The position numbers and the translations under genes are program-made. Under the pieces are notes generated by a model. It was not told where the DNA came from, ran no database searches, and saw only the letters and a program-made list of their open reading frames with translations. Of a stretch of 60,034 bases of DNA, positions 50,235-59,521 are shown in pieces (within the stretch, counting starts at the first letter, position 1; every line of letters starts with the position of its first letter). Source of the DNA: Clostridia bacterium (GTDB lineage Bacteria > Bacillota > Clostridia > Christensenellales > Aristaeellaceae); contig JAFZPI010000015.1 of NCBI GenBank assembly GCA_017552615.1, forward strand, positions 1 to 60,034, in the 5' to 3' direction.

Positions 50235-51368
50235 ATGATATACGACGAAGCCGTAAAGGCCATTAAGACCGCAATTCTGCAAAGCCAGTATAGTGCGGCG
50301 CAATTTGTCAATGAGAAACAGTTGATGCTGTACCTCTCCATAGGAAAATACATATCCCTGAACTCCCGAAAAGGTTCCTGGGGCAAAGGAGCAATTGATG
50401 CAATCGGAAACCAGTTGGACAGGGAACTTCCTGGTCTCCGAGGATTCTCACCTCGCAATTTGCGATACATGCGCACATTTTATGAAGAATGGGCTTATCT
50501 GGATAACCCAAGTGCGGAACTGTCAAAGACAAGCAATGCTAATTTGGCACCGGCGGGTGCCAAATTGCAAATCACAAATTGGCACCCGTCGGTGCCGGAA
50601 CAGACCGGCTTCCCATATGAAGCATTTTTCTCCATTGGGTTTTCTCATCATCGCGTCATTCTTTCAAAACTCAAAGATAATAGTGAAAGACTTTACTACA
50701 TCGTCAAAACTGCAGAAGAGAAACTCAGCCGCGAAGCACTGGAAGTAAGCATTGCCCGAGATGATTATCACCATCAAGCCAAATTGCCAAACAACTTTTC
50801 ACAGACACTGCCTGCGGCAGAACAGGCATTCCGGGCAATCAACACATTCAAAGATGAGTACCTGCTGGATTTTATCAATGTGGAGGAACTAGGGATCCGG
50901 GATCGGCAAGATCTGGACGAGCGAGTCGTGGAAAACGCCATCATCCACAACATCAAGAACTTCATTCTGACCTTCGGCAAGGATTTCACTTTTGTGAGGA
51001 ATCAATATCATCTGGATCAATTTGGTGTAGATCAGTATATTGACCTGCTCTTCTTCAACCGGGATTTGAATTGCCTGGTTGCTGTCGAACTGAAAAGAGG
51101 CGCTTTCAAGACCGCGTATCTCGGACAATTGCAAGGTTATCTGAGCATTCTGGATGGTTTTGAGAAAAAACCGCATGAAAACCCATCGATTGGGCTCATC
51201 TTGTGCAAAGATATGGAAAAGTCATTCGTTGACTATGTGATCCAAGATTACAAGAAACCAATGGGAGTTGCAACTTATAAAACATCAAAAGATATGTCTG
51301 AAAAGTTGAAAAAAGCATTGCCGGATATTGATGATTTGAGAAGGCTGCTTGAAGCAGAGGATTCATGA
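50235..51368 (+). CDS. DUF1016 (YhcG-type) PD-(D/E)XK nuclease domain protein
   Basis: 377 aa. N-terminal DUF1016_N helical domain (IYDEAVKAIKTAILQSQYSA..., LMLYLSIGKYI, GFSPRNLRYMRTFYEEW), then a C-terminal nuclease-like domain with DQYIDLLFFNRDLNCLVAVELKRG (catalytic Asp, Glu and Lys). Often found with type I restriction genes, here alone. GAGGG lies seven bases before the ATG. More AT-rich than neighbours, consistent with transfer. Between the two domains the frame contains two G/C-rich palindromes encoding LAPAGAKLQITNWHPSVP. Confidence 0.85.
   Translation: MIYDEAVKAIKTAILQSQYSAAQFVNEKQLMLYLSIGKYISLNSRKGSWGKGAIDAIGNQLDRELPGLRGFSPRNLRYMRTFYEEWAYLDNPSAELSKTSNANLAPAGAKLQITNWHPSVPEQTGFPYEAFFSIGFSHHRVILSKLKDNSERLYYIVKTAEEKLSREALEVSIARDDYHHQAKLPNNFSQTLPAAEQAFRAINTFKDEYLLDFINVEELGIRDRQDLDERVVENAIIHNIKNFILTFGKDFTFVRNQYHLDQFGVDQYIDLLFFNRDLNCLVAVELKRGAFKTAYLGQLQGYLSILDGFEKKPHENPSIGLILCKDMEKSFVDYVIQDYKKPMGVATYKTSKDMSEKLKKALPDIDDLRRLLEAEDS
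50541..50600. repeat. Tandem palindromes inside the DUF1016 gene
   Basis: First palindrome AATTTGGCACC-GGCG-GGTGCCAAATT (50541-50566), then nine bases, then a related one with core GGCACC-CGTC-GGTGCC. Both stay in frame. Confidence 0.75.
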
Positions 51369-51419
51369 TCAGAGAGCCTTAAGCAAGATGAAAGAAGCAA
51401 AAAACGGAGGCACATATCC

Positions 51420-52727
51420 TTGAAAATCGGAATGATATCCCTCGGCTGCAATAAGAACCGGGTGGATTCGGAATTGGCGCTGGGACTGATGACCGAGCGC
51501 GGGTGGACTGTGACCGCGGACCCGGCGGAAGCCGACGTGCTGATGGTCAACACCTGCGGGTTTATCGGGCCCGCAAAGGAAGAATCCATCGACACGATCC
51601 TGGAAATGGCGCAGTACAAGCAGACCGGCCGCTGCCGCCTGCTGGTGGTGTCCGGCTGCCTCAGTCAGCGATACCAGCAAGCCCTGCTGGACGAAATGCC
51701 GGAGATCGACCTGCTTTTCGGCGTGAATCAGTACGGCCAGCTGGCAGACGCGATCGAGTCCGCCCTGAAAAGCCCCACAAAGCGCCTGTGGTGCGATGAC
51801 CCGAAGACCTTCTACGAACACGGGCGCACCCTGACCACGCCGTCATGGACCGCCTACACCCGCATCGGCGAGGGCTGCTCCAACCGCTGCACCTTCTGCG
51901 CAATCCCGCTGATCCGCGGCGATTACCGCTCCCGGGACGAAGCAGCGATCCTCAACGAAGTCGCCTGCCTCGCGAAACAGGGCGTGCGCGAGCACATCCT
52001 TGTCGCCCAAGACACAACGCGCTGGGGAACCGATGACGGCGGCCACTCGAAACTCGCGGACCTGATGAAGAAATGCGCCGCCATCGAGGGCGTGGACTGG
52101 CTGCGGGTCCTCTACTGCTACCCGGACGAGACCGACGAGCGCCTGCTCGACGTGATAGCGGAGACGCCAAACATCTGTTCTTACCTCGACCTGCCAATCC
52201 AGCACATCAACGACACCCTGCTCCGGCGGATGCACCGGCGCGGCGATTCCGGGGACATCCGGCGCTGCCTGCGGCTTGCCCGGGAGCGTGGGTTGACCCT
52301 GAGGACCTCGATCATCGTGGGCTTCCCCGGGGAGACCGAAGACCAGTTCCGGGAGCTGCTGGATTTCGTCGAAGAAGCGCAGTTCGACCGGCTCGGCGCC
52401 TTCGCCTACTCCGCGGAGGAAGACACCCCCGCCGCCCGCCTGCCCGACCAGATCCCCGAAGAGGTCAAGCAGGAACGCCTCGACCGTCTGATGACCCTGC
52501 AGGCCGGGATTTCCCTGAAAAGGAATCAGGCGAGACTGGGTCAGGAAATCAAAGTTCTCGTCACGGACACCGACGGGCGTTACGCGCTCGGGCGTTCGGA
52601 ACGGGAGGCCCCGGAGACCGACGGGGAAATCCGTTTCACGGTCCATCCACAAGTGAAACCCGGCGATTTCGTCACTGTCCGGTTAACAGAAGCCGATACC
52701 TATGATTTGAAGGGTGAAATGCTATGA
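51420..52727 (+). CDS. rimO: Ribosomal protein S12 methylthiotransferase
   Basis: 435 aa radical SAM enzyme that methylthiolates Asp of ribosomal protein S12. First cluster ligands Cys10, Cys46 and Cys80 (SLGCNKNRVDSE, VNTCGFI, VSGCLSQRY); radical SAM CxxxCxxC at Cys143, Cys147 and Cys150; C-terminal TRAM domain (about 370-435). LGCNKNRVDSE is the RimO rather than MiaB form. The start is TTG, nine bases after CGGAGG. pgsA overlaps its end by four bases. Confidence 0.93.
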   Translation: MKIGMISLGCNKNRVDSELALGLMTERGWTVTADPAEADVLMVNTCGFIGPAKEESIDTILEMAQYKQTGRCRLLVVSGCLSQRYQQALLDEMPEIDLLFGVNQYGQLADAIESALKSPTKRLWCDDPKTFYEHGRTLTTPSWTAYTRIGEGCSNRCTFCAIPLIRGDYRSRDEAAILNEVACLAKQGVREHILVAQDTTRWGTDDGGHSKLADLMKKCAAIEGVDWLRVLYCYPDETDERLLDVIAETPNICSYLDLPIQHINDTLLRRMHRRGDSGDIRRCLRLARERGLTLRTSIIVGFPGETEDQFRELLDFVEEAQFDRLGAFAYSAEEDTPAARLPDQIPEEVKQERLDRLMTLQAGISLKRNQARLGQEIKVLVTDTDGRYALGRSEREAPETDGEIRFTVHPQVKPGDFVTVRLTEADTYDLKGEML

Positions 52728-53251
52728 ATTTACCCAATATCCTCACCATCATCCGCTGCGCTCTGGTCCCGGTCATGGTTGGCCTGTGCTATCTCCCGGA
52801 GGAGTACCTCTGGATCCCCGGCGTCGTGTTTGCCGTCGCATCGCTGACGGATTTCCTTGACGGCTACCTCGCCCGGAAGCACAATCTTGTCACCGATTTC
52901 GGCAAGTTCCTGGACCCCCTGGCGGACAAACTCCTTGTGCTCAGCGCGCTGGTCATGCTCGTACATCTCGGGCGCATCCCCGCCTGGCTGACCGTCCTGG
53001 TGCTGGCACGCGAGCTGGCCGTCGACGGCTTGCGGATGATTGCCGTCGGCAAAGGCCGGGTCATCGCCGCCGCTTGGACCGGCAAAGTCAAGACCTTCAG
53101 CCAGATGATCCTCATCCTGGTGCTGTTCTTTCTGGGCTGGAAGTGGAACGAGAATCTCTTTGTCCTGGTCGGCAGCATCTGGGTTGCCTTTATCACCCTG
53201 TTCAGCGGGGTGCAGTATTTCGTGCGGAACGGGGACGCACTGAAGTCGTAA
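52724..53251 (+). CDS. pgsA: CDP-diacylglycerol-glycerol-3-phosphate 3-phosphatidyltransferase
   Basis: 175 aa membrane enzyme making phosphatidylglycerol phosphate. The CDP-alcohol phosphotransferase motif DG(x2)AR(x8)G(x3)D(x3)D is complete at about 46-68 (DGYLARKHNLVTDFGKFLD). N-terminal MNLPNILTIIRCALVPVMV is typical. The ATGA overlap with rimO is a common Firmicutes arrangement. Confidence 0.94.
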   Translation: MNLPNILTIIRCALVPVMVGLCYLPEEYLWIPGVVFAVASLTDFLDGYLARKHNLVTDFGKFLDPLADKLLVLSALVMLVHLGRIPAWLTVLVLARELAVDGLRMIAVGKGRVIAAAWTGKVKTFSQMILILVLFFLGWKWNENLFVLVGSIWVAFITLFSGVQYFVRNGDALKS

Positions 53252-53404
53252 TGGCAGTCGGAAAGGGACAATAGGGACAGCACCTCTTGCGCTTCATAAA
53301 TGTAAATTTTCTATGGCAACAGGAAGCCGTCTTCATAAAACATAATCTATAAACAGCGTCGGTATCATGGCGTGAAATACGATCAACAATGAGGAGGGAT
53401 CCCG

Positions 53405-55267
53405 ATGCGGAGATGGATCATCATCACGGCCGCTTTCTTATGGATGTTTTGTCTTATGCCGTTCTTTTGTACAGCAGAGGCCGGCGCAGGCATAACAACT
53501 GTAACGGATAAAACCGAAACACTGGTTGGCGTCTGGGCCGCGTCTGGCGCGGAAGCAGAAGGCGAAATCCTGAATTGGGAGGATGGAGACCACCGCGATT
53601 CTTTTGTCCTGGAACTCCGGGAGGACGGGACCCTGTCCGTATCCATCACAGGCATCCGGAACAATGGCACCTGGTCCGTTGAAGAAGGCCTTCTGCGCCT
53701 GGAAGATGGCACGGAGTTTGCCTTTGCCCCAGAAGGAGACAGACTTCGCGTGGAAGTCAGCGATGGCATATATTACTTCCTGGCGCGGACCGAGGACTCC
53801 TTTGAGGAGATCCTGTCCTGTGCAAGTGATATTCAGGATGCGCTGATCGGTCGTTGGCGGCTCACCATGATCGAATCAGACGATGGGGAGATACGCCGCC
53901 GGGCCGCGCTTGACGCCGAGGGCTATGACATGACGGTGGAATTCACCGCCGACGGCACGATGACCATGGTCACCTGGCTCAACGGCGAAGAAGCCATGAC
54001 CGCTTCCTTCGGCTACGAGGTGAGCAGCAGCGAAATTCTCATGCTGGACGGGGACTTCGCGGTCCGTTTCTCCCTGAACGGCAACCTTCTGGCGATCGTC
54101 CAGCGTGGAGGCGTCTATTACTATCTGCCGTGGAACGAGCCGGACCCGGAAGGCACCGCAGCGGAAGAAGCGGGTCTGATCGGCGTGTGGCGCCTCGAAT
54201 CGTACTGTGATGCGGACGGTTCCCACGCCGTATCCCGTGAAATGATGGACCAAGCTGGCTTCGACGAGACGCTCGAGTTCACAGCAGACGGCCAGAGCAT
54301 TATGACCATTCTGAAATCGAATAACCCAAATTCTGAACCGAGTATCAACAATTATGTGATCGAGCAGCCCGGTGTCATCGTGCTGGACGGCCGCTATGTA
54401 GAACGCTATGCCATCGAAGGCGACACCCTGACCATCACCGAAACCTCTTCGATCATGGTTTTCAAGCGCGTAATATCAGAAGAAGCGGAAGATGATTCCG
54501 AGCCTGCCCCGGACGGCGAAGTCGAAGACGAGGAATGGGATGAGTACTGGGATGAGGATGAAGAGCCATTCGACGCCATTGCCGCCCTGACAGGCCACTG
54601 GCAGCTGGACGGAATCGAGTACGATGACGGGGATACCTGGAACAGATTAGACCTGACACTCGCTGGCTACTCGGAAACCGTCGAGTTCACCGCAGACGGA
54701 TCGTTCAGCCTTAAAGCATATCAGGATGAAGAGATCGTCACGGATACCACCAAGAGTTATGAACTGACCGGGGCAAACTTCGTGACTTTAAACGGTAGCA
54801 CCATGCTTCCTTTTGGCTTCAGCGACGGGCGTCTTGTCCTGATCCGTCAGGACGCGAAATATTTCTATATCCCCGAAGTGGACAGCCCCGACAACCCGGT
54901 GGATGAAGTCATTCCGCTGATTGACGAATCCCTTCTCGGTCTTTGGAAGATCGAATCCTTGAGTATCACCGACGAGAGCGGCGGCATTCTCGTGCTGGAC
55001 CGGAAAACCATGGACGCCCTTGACTATAATGATTTTGCCGAATTCTCGTCAGAAGGCGTCTGGATCGAAAGCTTCTATGGCGCAGATGGCAGCTTGATGG
55101 ATCAAACCACATCTTCCTATGTGATCACCGCTCCAGGCATCATGCTCGTGGACAATTCCTATCACGAGAACTACATCGTCGAGGACAATACTCTGATCAT
55201 CTCGGATCCGGATATGGTGACGGTTTATATCAGGGTAACAGAATCCCCGGAAAACGAGATACCATGA
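53405..55267 (+). CDS. Secreted protein of five lipocalin-like repeats
   Basis: 620 aa with a signal peptide (cleavage near AEA, 24-26). Five repeats of about 95-115 residues open like LIGxWRL (near 38, 145, 260, 395 and 510); most contain a strand like VEFTADGTMTM and a turn like VxLDG. They match the single-domain lipoproteins at 19877 and 20317, so the gene looks like an internal multiplication of the DUF5640-type domain. An acidic linker (about 355-390, rich in Glu/Asp) separates repeats three and four. GAGGAGG precedes the ATG. Ligand unknown. Confidence 0.78.
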   Translation: MRRWIIITAAFLWMFCLMPFFCTAEAGAGITTVTDKTETLVGVWAASGAEAEGEILNWEDGDHRDSFVLELREDGTLSVSITGIRNNGTWSVEEGLLRLEDGTEFAFAPEGDRLRVEVSDGIYYFLARTEDSFEEILSCASDIQDALIGRWRLTMIESDDGEIRRRAALDAEGYDMTVEFTADGTMTMVTWLNGEEAMTASFGYEVSSSEILMLDGDFAVRFSLNGNLLAIVQRGGVYYYLPWNEPDPEGTAAEEAGLIGVWRLESYCDADGSHAVSREMMDQAGFDETLEFTADGQSIMTILKSNNPNSEPSINNYVIEQPGVIVLDGRYVERYAIEGDTLTITETSSIMVFKRVISEEAEDDSEPAPDGEVEDEEWDEYWDEDEEPFDAIAALTGHWQLDGIEYDDGDTWNRLDLTLAGYSETVEFTADGSFSLKAYQDEEIVTDTTKSYELTGANFVTLNGSTMLPFGFSDGRLVLIRQDAKYFYIPEVDSPDNPVDEVIPLIDESLLGLWKIESLSITDESGGILVLDRKTMDALDYNDFAEFSSEGVWIESFYGADGSLMDQTTSSYVITAPGIMLVDNSYHENYIVEDNTLIISDPDMVTVYIRVTESPENEIP

Positions 55268-55342
55268 ACGGAATTCTCATGCTACCACTACACTAGGCAT
55301 GAAGAGCTGATACTGTTAATCATCATCACATCGGAGGTCACC

Positions 55343-56467
55343 ATGGAAGCGAGGGATTATCCCAATTTCTTTACCCGCATCGGCATCACGGACGAGGAAG
55401 TCCGCGCCAGGGTGCAGGCATGTTTTGACACAATCTTCTTCGACCCGGAAGAGAACTTTTATCATCCGGTCGACGCTGACAGCGCCTGCATGATCGACAC
55501 CGGCAATATCGACGCCCGCACCGAGGGTATGAGCTACGGCATGATGATGGCCGTGCAGATGGACCGGCAGGACATCTTCGACCGCCTGTGGACCTTCTCC
55601 ATGCGGTACATGCACCTGGATGCAGGCCCGCACGCGGGGTATTTCGCCTGGTCCACCAATCTCGAGGGACGCCACAACGCCGAGGGCCCGGCCCCCGACG
55701 GCGAGGAGTATTTCGCGATGGCGCTCTTCATGGCCGACGCCCGCTGGGGTTCCGGCGAGGGCTGGTATGACTACGCCCACTGGGCACGGGATATCCTGCG
55801 CCACGCCCTCCACCAGCCGGAACTCGCCGAGGGCGGACAGCCCATGTGGAACCCATCCAATCACCTGATCAAGTTCGTGCCAGAAATGGAAACCTCCGAT
55901 CCAAGCTACCACCTCCCCCACTTCTACGAATGGTTCGCAAAGCTTGCAGACGAGGCCGACCGCCCCTTCTGGGCCGAAGCCGCCCGGGCCAGCCGCGCCT
56001 ACATCGCCCTGTGCGCGCATCCCGTGACCGGCCTCAGCCCCGAATACGCCGCCTATGACGGCAGCCCGGTTCTGTTCTTCCGCAAACCCTGGGCCTTTTA
56101 TTCTGACGCGTACCGCGTGGGGATGAATATCGCCCTCGACTGCCTGTGGAACGGGCGCTCCCCCGCCCTCTGCGCCGTGGCGACCCGCTTGCAGGACTTC
56201 TTTGCCGACAAGCGCGAAGAGGACTATAAAGCCTATGACCTGGACGGCCGCGCCTGGGACGAGCCCGCCATGCACCCCGTGGCCATCACCGCCACCTGCG
56301 CCGCTGCCACCATCGCCTCCGACAGCCCCACTGCCGAGGCCTGGCTGCGCCGTTTCTGGGAGCTCCCCCTGCGCAAGGGCAACCGCCGCTACTACGACAA
56401 CTGCCTATATTTTTTCAGCCTCCTGATGCTCGCGGGGATGTACAGGCCATGGGTCGACGCTGACTGA
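55343..56467 (+). CDS. GH8 reducing-end xylose-releasing exo-oligoxylanase (Rex)
   Basis: 374 aa, no signal peptide, so it acts on imported xylo-oligosaccharides. The catalytic Glu61 in [14 protein letters not shown] and Asp255 in [13 protein letters not shown] fit the Rex enzymes (Glu70 and Asp263 in the Bacillus enzyme, from memory). (alpha/alpha)6 barrel along the whole length. GGAGG precedes the ATG. It complements the secreted GH43 enzyme at 20773. Confidence 0.92.
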   Translation: MEARDYPNFFTRIGITDEEVRARVQACFDTIFFDPEENFYHPVDADSACMIDTGNIDARTEGMSYGMMMAVQMDRQDIFDRLWTFSMRYMHLDAGPHAGYFAWSTNLEGRHNAEGPAPDGEEYFAMALFMADARWGSGEGWYDYAHWARDILRHALHQPELAEGGQPMWNPSNHLIKFVPEMETSDPSYHLPHFYEWFAKLADEADRPFWAEAARASRAYIALCAHPVTGLSPEYAAYDGSPVLFFRKPWAFYSDAYRVGMNIALDCLWNGRSPALCAVATRLQDFFADKREEDYKAYDLDGRAWDEPAMHPVAITATCAAATIASDSPTAEAWLRRFWELPLRKGNRRYYDNCLYFFSLLMLAGMYRPWVDAD

Positions 56468-56483
56468 GCCCGAAAACTCGGGG

Positions 56484-56512
56484 TTGACAATGACCGGGAA
56501 ACGTGATAGGAT
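56484..56512 (+). promoter_or_regulatory. Promoter of the tRNA-like array
   Basis: TTGACA (56484-56489), 17 bases, TAGGAT (56507-56512). The first tRNA-like unit starts 14 bases after the -10, as in tRNA operons. Confidence 0.7.
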
Positions 56513-56525
56513 AGTCGCGTTCCCC

Positions 56526-57119
56526 GGTCGCATGGCTCAGTTGGTAGCACCAGCTGGTCAAGTCACCAAGCGCAGTGATGTAGAGTATCTTCGATGGTCG
56601 CCCATACTGGTCACATCTACAACAATGTAGAGGTTACCAGCAAATCCGAACAATTTCCGCTAAAGAGTGAAAATCGTTCGAAAAACAATCGCATAAGGTC
56701 GCATGGCTCAGTTGGTAGTTCCAGGCGGTACAAACCATCGAATCCAGAATGTAGATGTTGACGGAGTGCTGGCAAGCCGTTAACACCGATGACCAGAAGC
56801 CTCAAGCAAATTTTCGGACGATTTGCGAGAGTTGCCAGAAAAGTTCGGAACAAGGTCGCATGGCTCAGTTGGTAGAACCAGCTGGTCAAGTCACCAACCG
56901 CGGTGATGTAGAGTATCTCCGATGGTCGCCCATACTGGTCACATCTACAACAATGTAGAGGTCACCGGCAAATCCGAACAATTTCCGCAGAAATTCGAAA
57001 ATCGTTCGGAAAACAATAGCATAAGGTCGCATGGCTCAGTTGGTAGAACAACCATTCCCTGGAGCACATCCGAAATTCTGGCTATGGATGTAAAATATGG
57101 TCGGAAAACTTTCCAAAAT
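56526..57119 (+). repeat. Tandem array of four units starting with a tRNA-like 5' half
   Basis: Units start at 56526, 56697, 56854 and 57025 (periods 171, 157, 171 and 95). Each opens with the same 22 bases, GGTCGCATGGCTCAGTTGG plus TAG: an acceptor strand, the TG linker and the D-arm up to its loop. The intact tRNA-Val at 57120 begins with the same plan but differs in the acceptor (GGTCCGT). After these 22 bases the units depart from tRNA. Units 1 and 3 agree along their whole length (about 14 differences in 171); unit 2 is related in part; unit 4 is short. Each ends with a T-loop-like TTCGRAAAAC or GTCGGAAAAC motif 10-20 bases before the next unit. No 3' acceptor strand is seen. Confidence 0.75.
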
Positions 57120-57192
57120 GGTCCGTTGGCTCAGTTGGTAGAGCACATCGTTCACATCGATGGGGTCACTGGTTCGAGTCCAGTACGGACCA
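57120..57192 (+). tRNA. tRNA-Val (CAC)
   Basis: A full cloverleaf: acceptor GGTCCGT/ACGGACC, D-arm GCTC/GAGC, anticodon stem CATCG/CGATG around loop TTCACAT (anticodon CAC), T-arm ACTGG-TTCGAGT-CCAGT, discriminator A. CCA is not encoded. The 73-base gene is the last unit of the transcript begun at the 56484 promoter. Confidence 0.95.
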
Positions 57193-57199
57193 CTCAATT

Positions 57200-57227
57200 C
57201 TCCCACCCCTAGTGGGAGGATTTTTTT
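57200..57227 (+). terminator. Terminator of the tRNA transcript
   Basis: CTCCCAC/GTGGGAG stem followed by GA and seven T. Confidence 0.9.
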
Positions 57228-57492
57228 GTCTATTATGGAATTGTTGGCTAAATTGGTTGTAAGGAGTACGACGAAATGATGTGCAAAGCATATCTTCCTC
57301 CGTAAAAGGTGATAGAAAATCAACTTCATAAAAAAGCTCAATGTGTAGAAAATAAGCTTTGAGACCCGAGAACAGCAAAAAAGCCACACAACCACTTCAA
57401 ACTTTAGTACTGGTTAAGACTTGTCAAAACATTTTGTGCAGAAAGAAAAGAATCGCGTGATATAAACAATAATAATACTAATGATCCTATTC
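57228..57492. other. AT-rich spacer without recognisable genes
   Basis: No plausible coding frame, RNA or repeat seen. It separates the tRNA terminator from the decayed McrB region. Confidence 0.5.
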
Positions 57493-57660
57493 TCAGTCAT
57501 CCTTACCTGGTATCCAATCCATTTTCACAAACTGATCCTTTTTATCATCATAGCAGTAGCATTCACAGTAATCTCCATCTGTCACAATATAGTTTTTTAC
57601 CTTCAGCGCTCTGACATAATCAATCGCCTGTTGAAAAGGAGCTTCACTGTATATGCCAGC
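57493..57660 (-). pseudogene. 3' remnant of an unidentified gene fused to the McrB fragment
   Basis: In the frame next to the McrB fragment, about 55 codons read as good protein (SEAPFQQAIDYVRALKV, then KNYIVTDGDYCECYCYDD) to a TGA at 57493-57495. It resembles the restriction-subunit style segment AIxYxxALxVxxYIVTDG but is too short to name. It has no start and joins the McrB frame at about 57655, so a deletion removed the DNA between two genes. Confidence 0.55.
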
Positions 57661-58646
57661 AGCGTTTCTTCTCCCCGGTAATCCGTCTCGATGAGCTGAA
57701 GCAGTTCCCCAAAGATTTTTGACAGGTTTCCACGATTGATCTCATCGATGATAAAGAAGTATTCTCTATTAGGATCCTGACGGGCCTTCTCGCAGAAATC
57801 ATAGAACACACCAGTTTGCAGCACGAAATCTGAGCCCACAGGCTTGTATCCCATGATGAAATCTTCATAGGAATAATTCTGATGGAATTGGATAGAAGCA
57901 ATTCTGCTCTTATCCTTCATTCCCATCATCACATACGCTAGGCGCTTTGATGTAAAGGTTTTACCTACACCCGGTGCACCTTGTAAAATAACGTTTTTCT
58001 TTCTCCTGACTAATCCGATCAACTGATCTAGGTGTTCTTCTGACATGAAAACTTCAGAGAGGAAGTCTTCCTTGTTGTAATATTCACATGCTTGCTTTTC
58101 TTTCTCAGTCTCATCAAGCAAATCTTCATTCTCTGGCTTTACTGCCTTTTCCCAGAGAAAACGTTCAATGCCAAACTCGCCCAGTGCTTCCTTTAATTCA
58201 TCACGAAGACGCCAGATAAAGCTTCCTGGTGTTCCAGAATCTGCCTTTTTTCCCAAGAAAAGAATTGGCCAGTACCGTGTTGTCCCATTCTTCCGGATAG
58301 AAAGCGGGCAACTTGTTATCTTGTGAATATGTTTTGCCAGATTTGTACAATACCCGCTTATAGACATAGCAGATTTGCCAAAAATCTGCCCAATCTGCGT
58401 GCATGTACCCTGACCACCAGCATCATAAAATGCTGCAAGCGTACCGCCCCATACTGGACCAATCACATTCGGATCGTTCAGTAGCTTTAACCAATCATCT
58501 TTTGTGAATCCAGGATTGTACGTGCAGAACAACTTCCACAATTCTCCAACATTAATTTGATCTTTATCCTGCCAAAGCAAATTATCCAACTGCATCTTCA
58601 GAAGCGTTGGTGCCCACTGAACAATCAACTGTTCATTCTGCTGCAT
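57603..58646 (-). pseudogene. Truncated McrB-type AAA+ ATPase
   Basis: 347 codons. An N-terminal domain (about 1-150) is followed by the AAA+ core: Walker A GAPGVGKTF near 229, QFHQNYSYEDFIMGYKP near 259, Walker B FFIIDEINRGNLSKIFGELLQLIE near 304. The family then needs a sensor segment like the IGTMNTADRS region and the rest of the helicase-like fold, but after LAYT the frame turns into unrelated residues and stops. McrB is the motor of McrBC restriction of modified DNA; without its end and without McrC this copy should be inactive. The frame also stays open upstream of the first ATG, so the 5' end may be lost too. Confidence 0.75.
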
Positions 58647-58663
58647 CTTACGTGCTGCTTTCG

Positions 58664-59407
58664 TTACAATGCTACTTCTTCTCCGTCATACATCATAAAG
58701 ATCTTATCAGTGTAATCGCGAATGTTGAAATCTTCAGGCTGCGGCACCCGATCCTCTTCCGTTACCGTGACCAGATCAATGCGATCAATCCGGAACTTAA
58801 CCACCTTTTCGTGCTTATCGGAGTATCCAAGGACATAGTAACGGTCATCCTTCCAAATAGTGGCATAAGGAGAAAGGGTGTACACTTCGCCATCATTACG
58901 GTGCACCCTTTTCTTTTCCAAATTGTAGTTGAAATACTGGAACTGGATTTTCTTATTCGTCTCGATGCCTTCCTTGATGGACTGTACGTTGATGAAGACC
59001 ATGCTGTTCTTGGCCTTGATGTTTTCAGAGACCAGAATGCTCGGGTAAAGGATGGATTGTTCGGAAGGGCCGTTCAGATCCACCAGTCGCTTGATCAGTT
59101 CCTTGCTTCTCTCGATTGTCAGGAACTGGGAGGAAGAGACGGCATCAATCAGGATCTGCAGTTCAGGGGTTGTCCACTCCCGGTCTACGTAACTGTAAGT
59201 CGTTGTGACCCCGGAACCTTCGAAAACAGAGATATCGAATCCAGAGTCAATCAGCGTCTGGATGTCATCCCGCAAGGTTGGCAAAGATGTGGCATAGCCA
59301 TGATCAGACAGAGCCTTCCGAAGCTCCGCTGTTGTCAGTGCATGTTGTTCGTCAGAATTCTGCTGGAGATACTTCAGCAGAAATAGCACCCGATTCTTAT
59401 TCGCCAT
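58664..59407 (-). CDS. WYL-domain transcriptional regulator, shortened
   Basis: 247 aa; relatives are usually 310-330. N-terminal winged helix (RVLFLLKYLQQNSDEQHALTTAELRKAL) and the WYL domain near 150-215 (IQFQYFNYNL, YATIWKDDRYYVLGYSDKHEKVVKFRIDRI). The C-terminal WCX extension stops abruptly after MMYDGEEVAL, apparently at a deletion point, 17 bases before the McrB fragment. WYL regulators with WCX tails control phage-defence operons, and ligand binding by the tail is probably lost here. GAGGAG precedes the ATG. Confidence 0.85.
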   Translation of the reverse strand: MANKNRVLFLLKYLQQNSDEQHALTTAELRKALSDHGYATSLPTLRDDIQTLIDSGFDISVFEGSGVTTTYSYVDREWTTPELQILIDAVSSSQFLTIERSKELIKRLVDLNGPSEQSILYPSILVSENIKAKNSMVFINVQSIKEGIETNKKIQFQYFNYNLEKKRVHRNDGEVYTLSPYATIWKDDRYYVLGYSDKHEKVVKFRIDRIDLVTVTEEDRVPQPEDFNIRDYTDKIFMMYDGEEVAL

Positions 59408-59438
59408 GTTGTCTACTCCTCATTAAGAGTTTCGCTAA

Positions 59439-59472
59439 ATGGTATTGTACCATGAAGCCCTTGAAAAGTCTA
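59439..59472 (-). promoter_or_regulatory. Promoter and operator of the WYL gene
   Basis: TAGACT (59472-59467), 17 bases, TACAAT (59449-59444). A perfect inverted repeat ATGGTA-TTG-TACCAT (59439-59453) covers the -10, so the regulator probably represses itself. Confidence 0.65.
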
Positions 59473-59521
59473 TCAGAATCGGCAACTATTCAAAATTTCT
59501 TTTAGGGTACAAAAACAGGGG

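Noticed and set aside
56617-56889. 90-codon minus-strand frame and short plus-strand frames (MAQLVEPAGQV...) in the tRNA-like units
   Set aside because: Differences between units 1 and 3 change amino acids freely (for example Ala/Glu, Lys/Asn, Ser/Gly), so the repeats do not behave as coding DNA.
56526-57119. CRISPR-like array of regular repeats
   Set aside because: The 22-base repeats are spaced 95-171 bases, match a tRNA 5' half and have no cas genes nearby.
57036-57395. 119-codon minus-strand frame across the tRNA-Val gene
   Set aside because: It reads the complement of the tRNA and terminator (a classic false gene).
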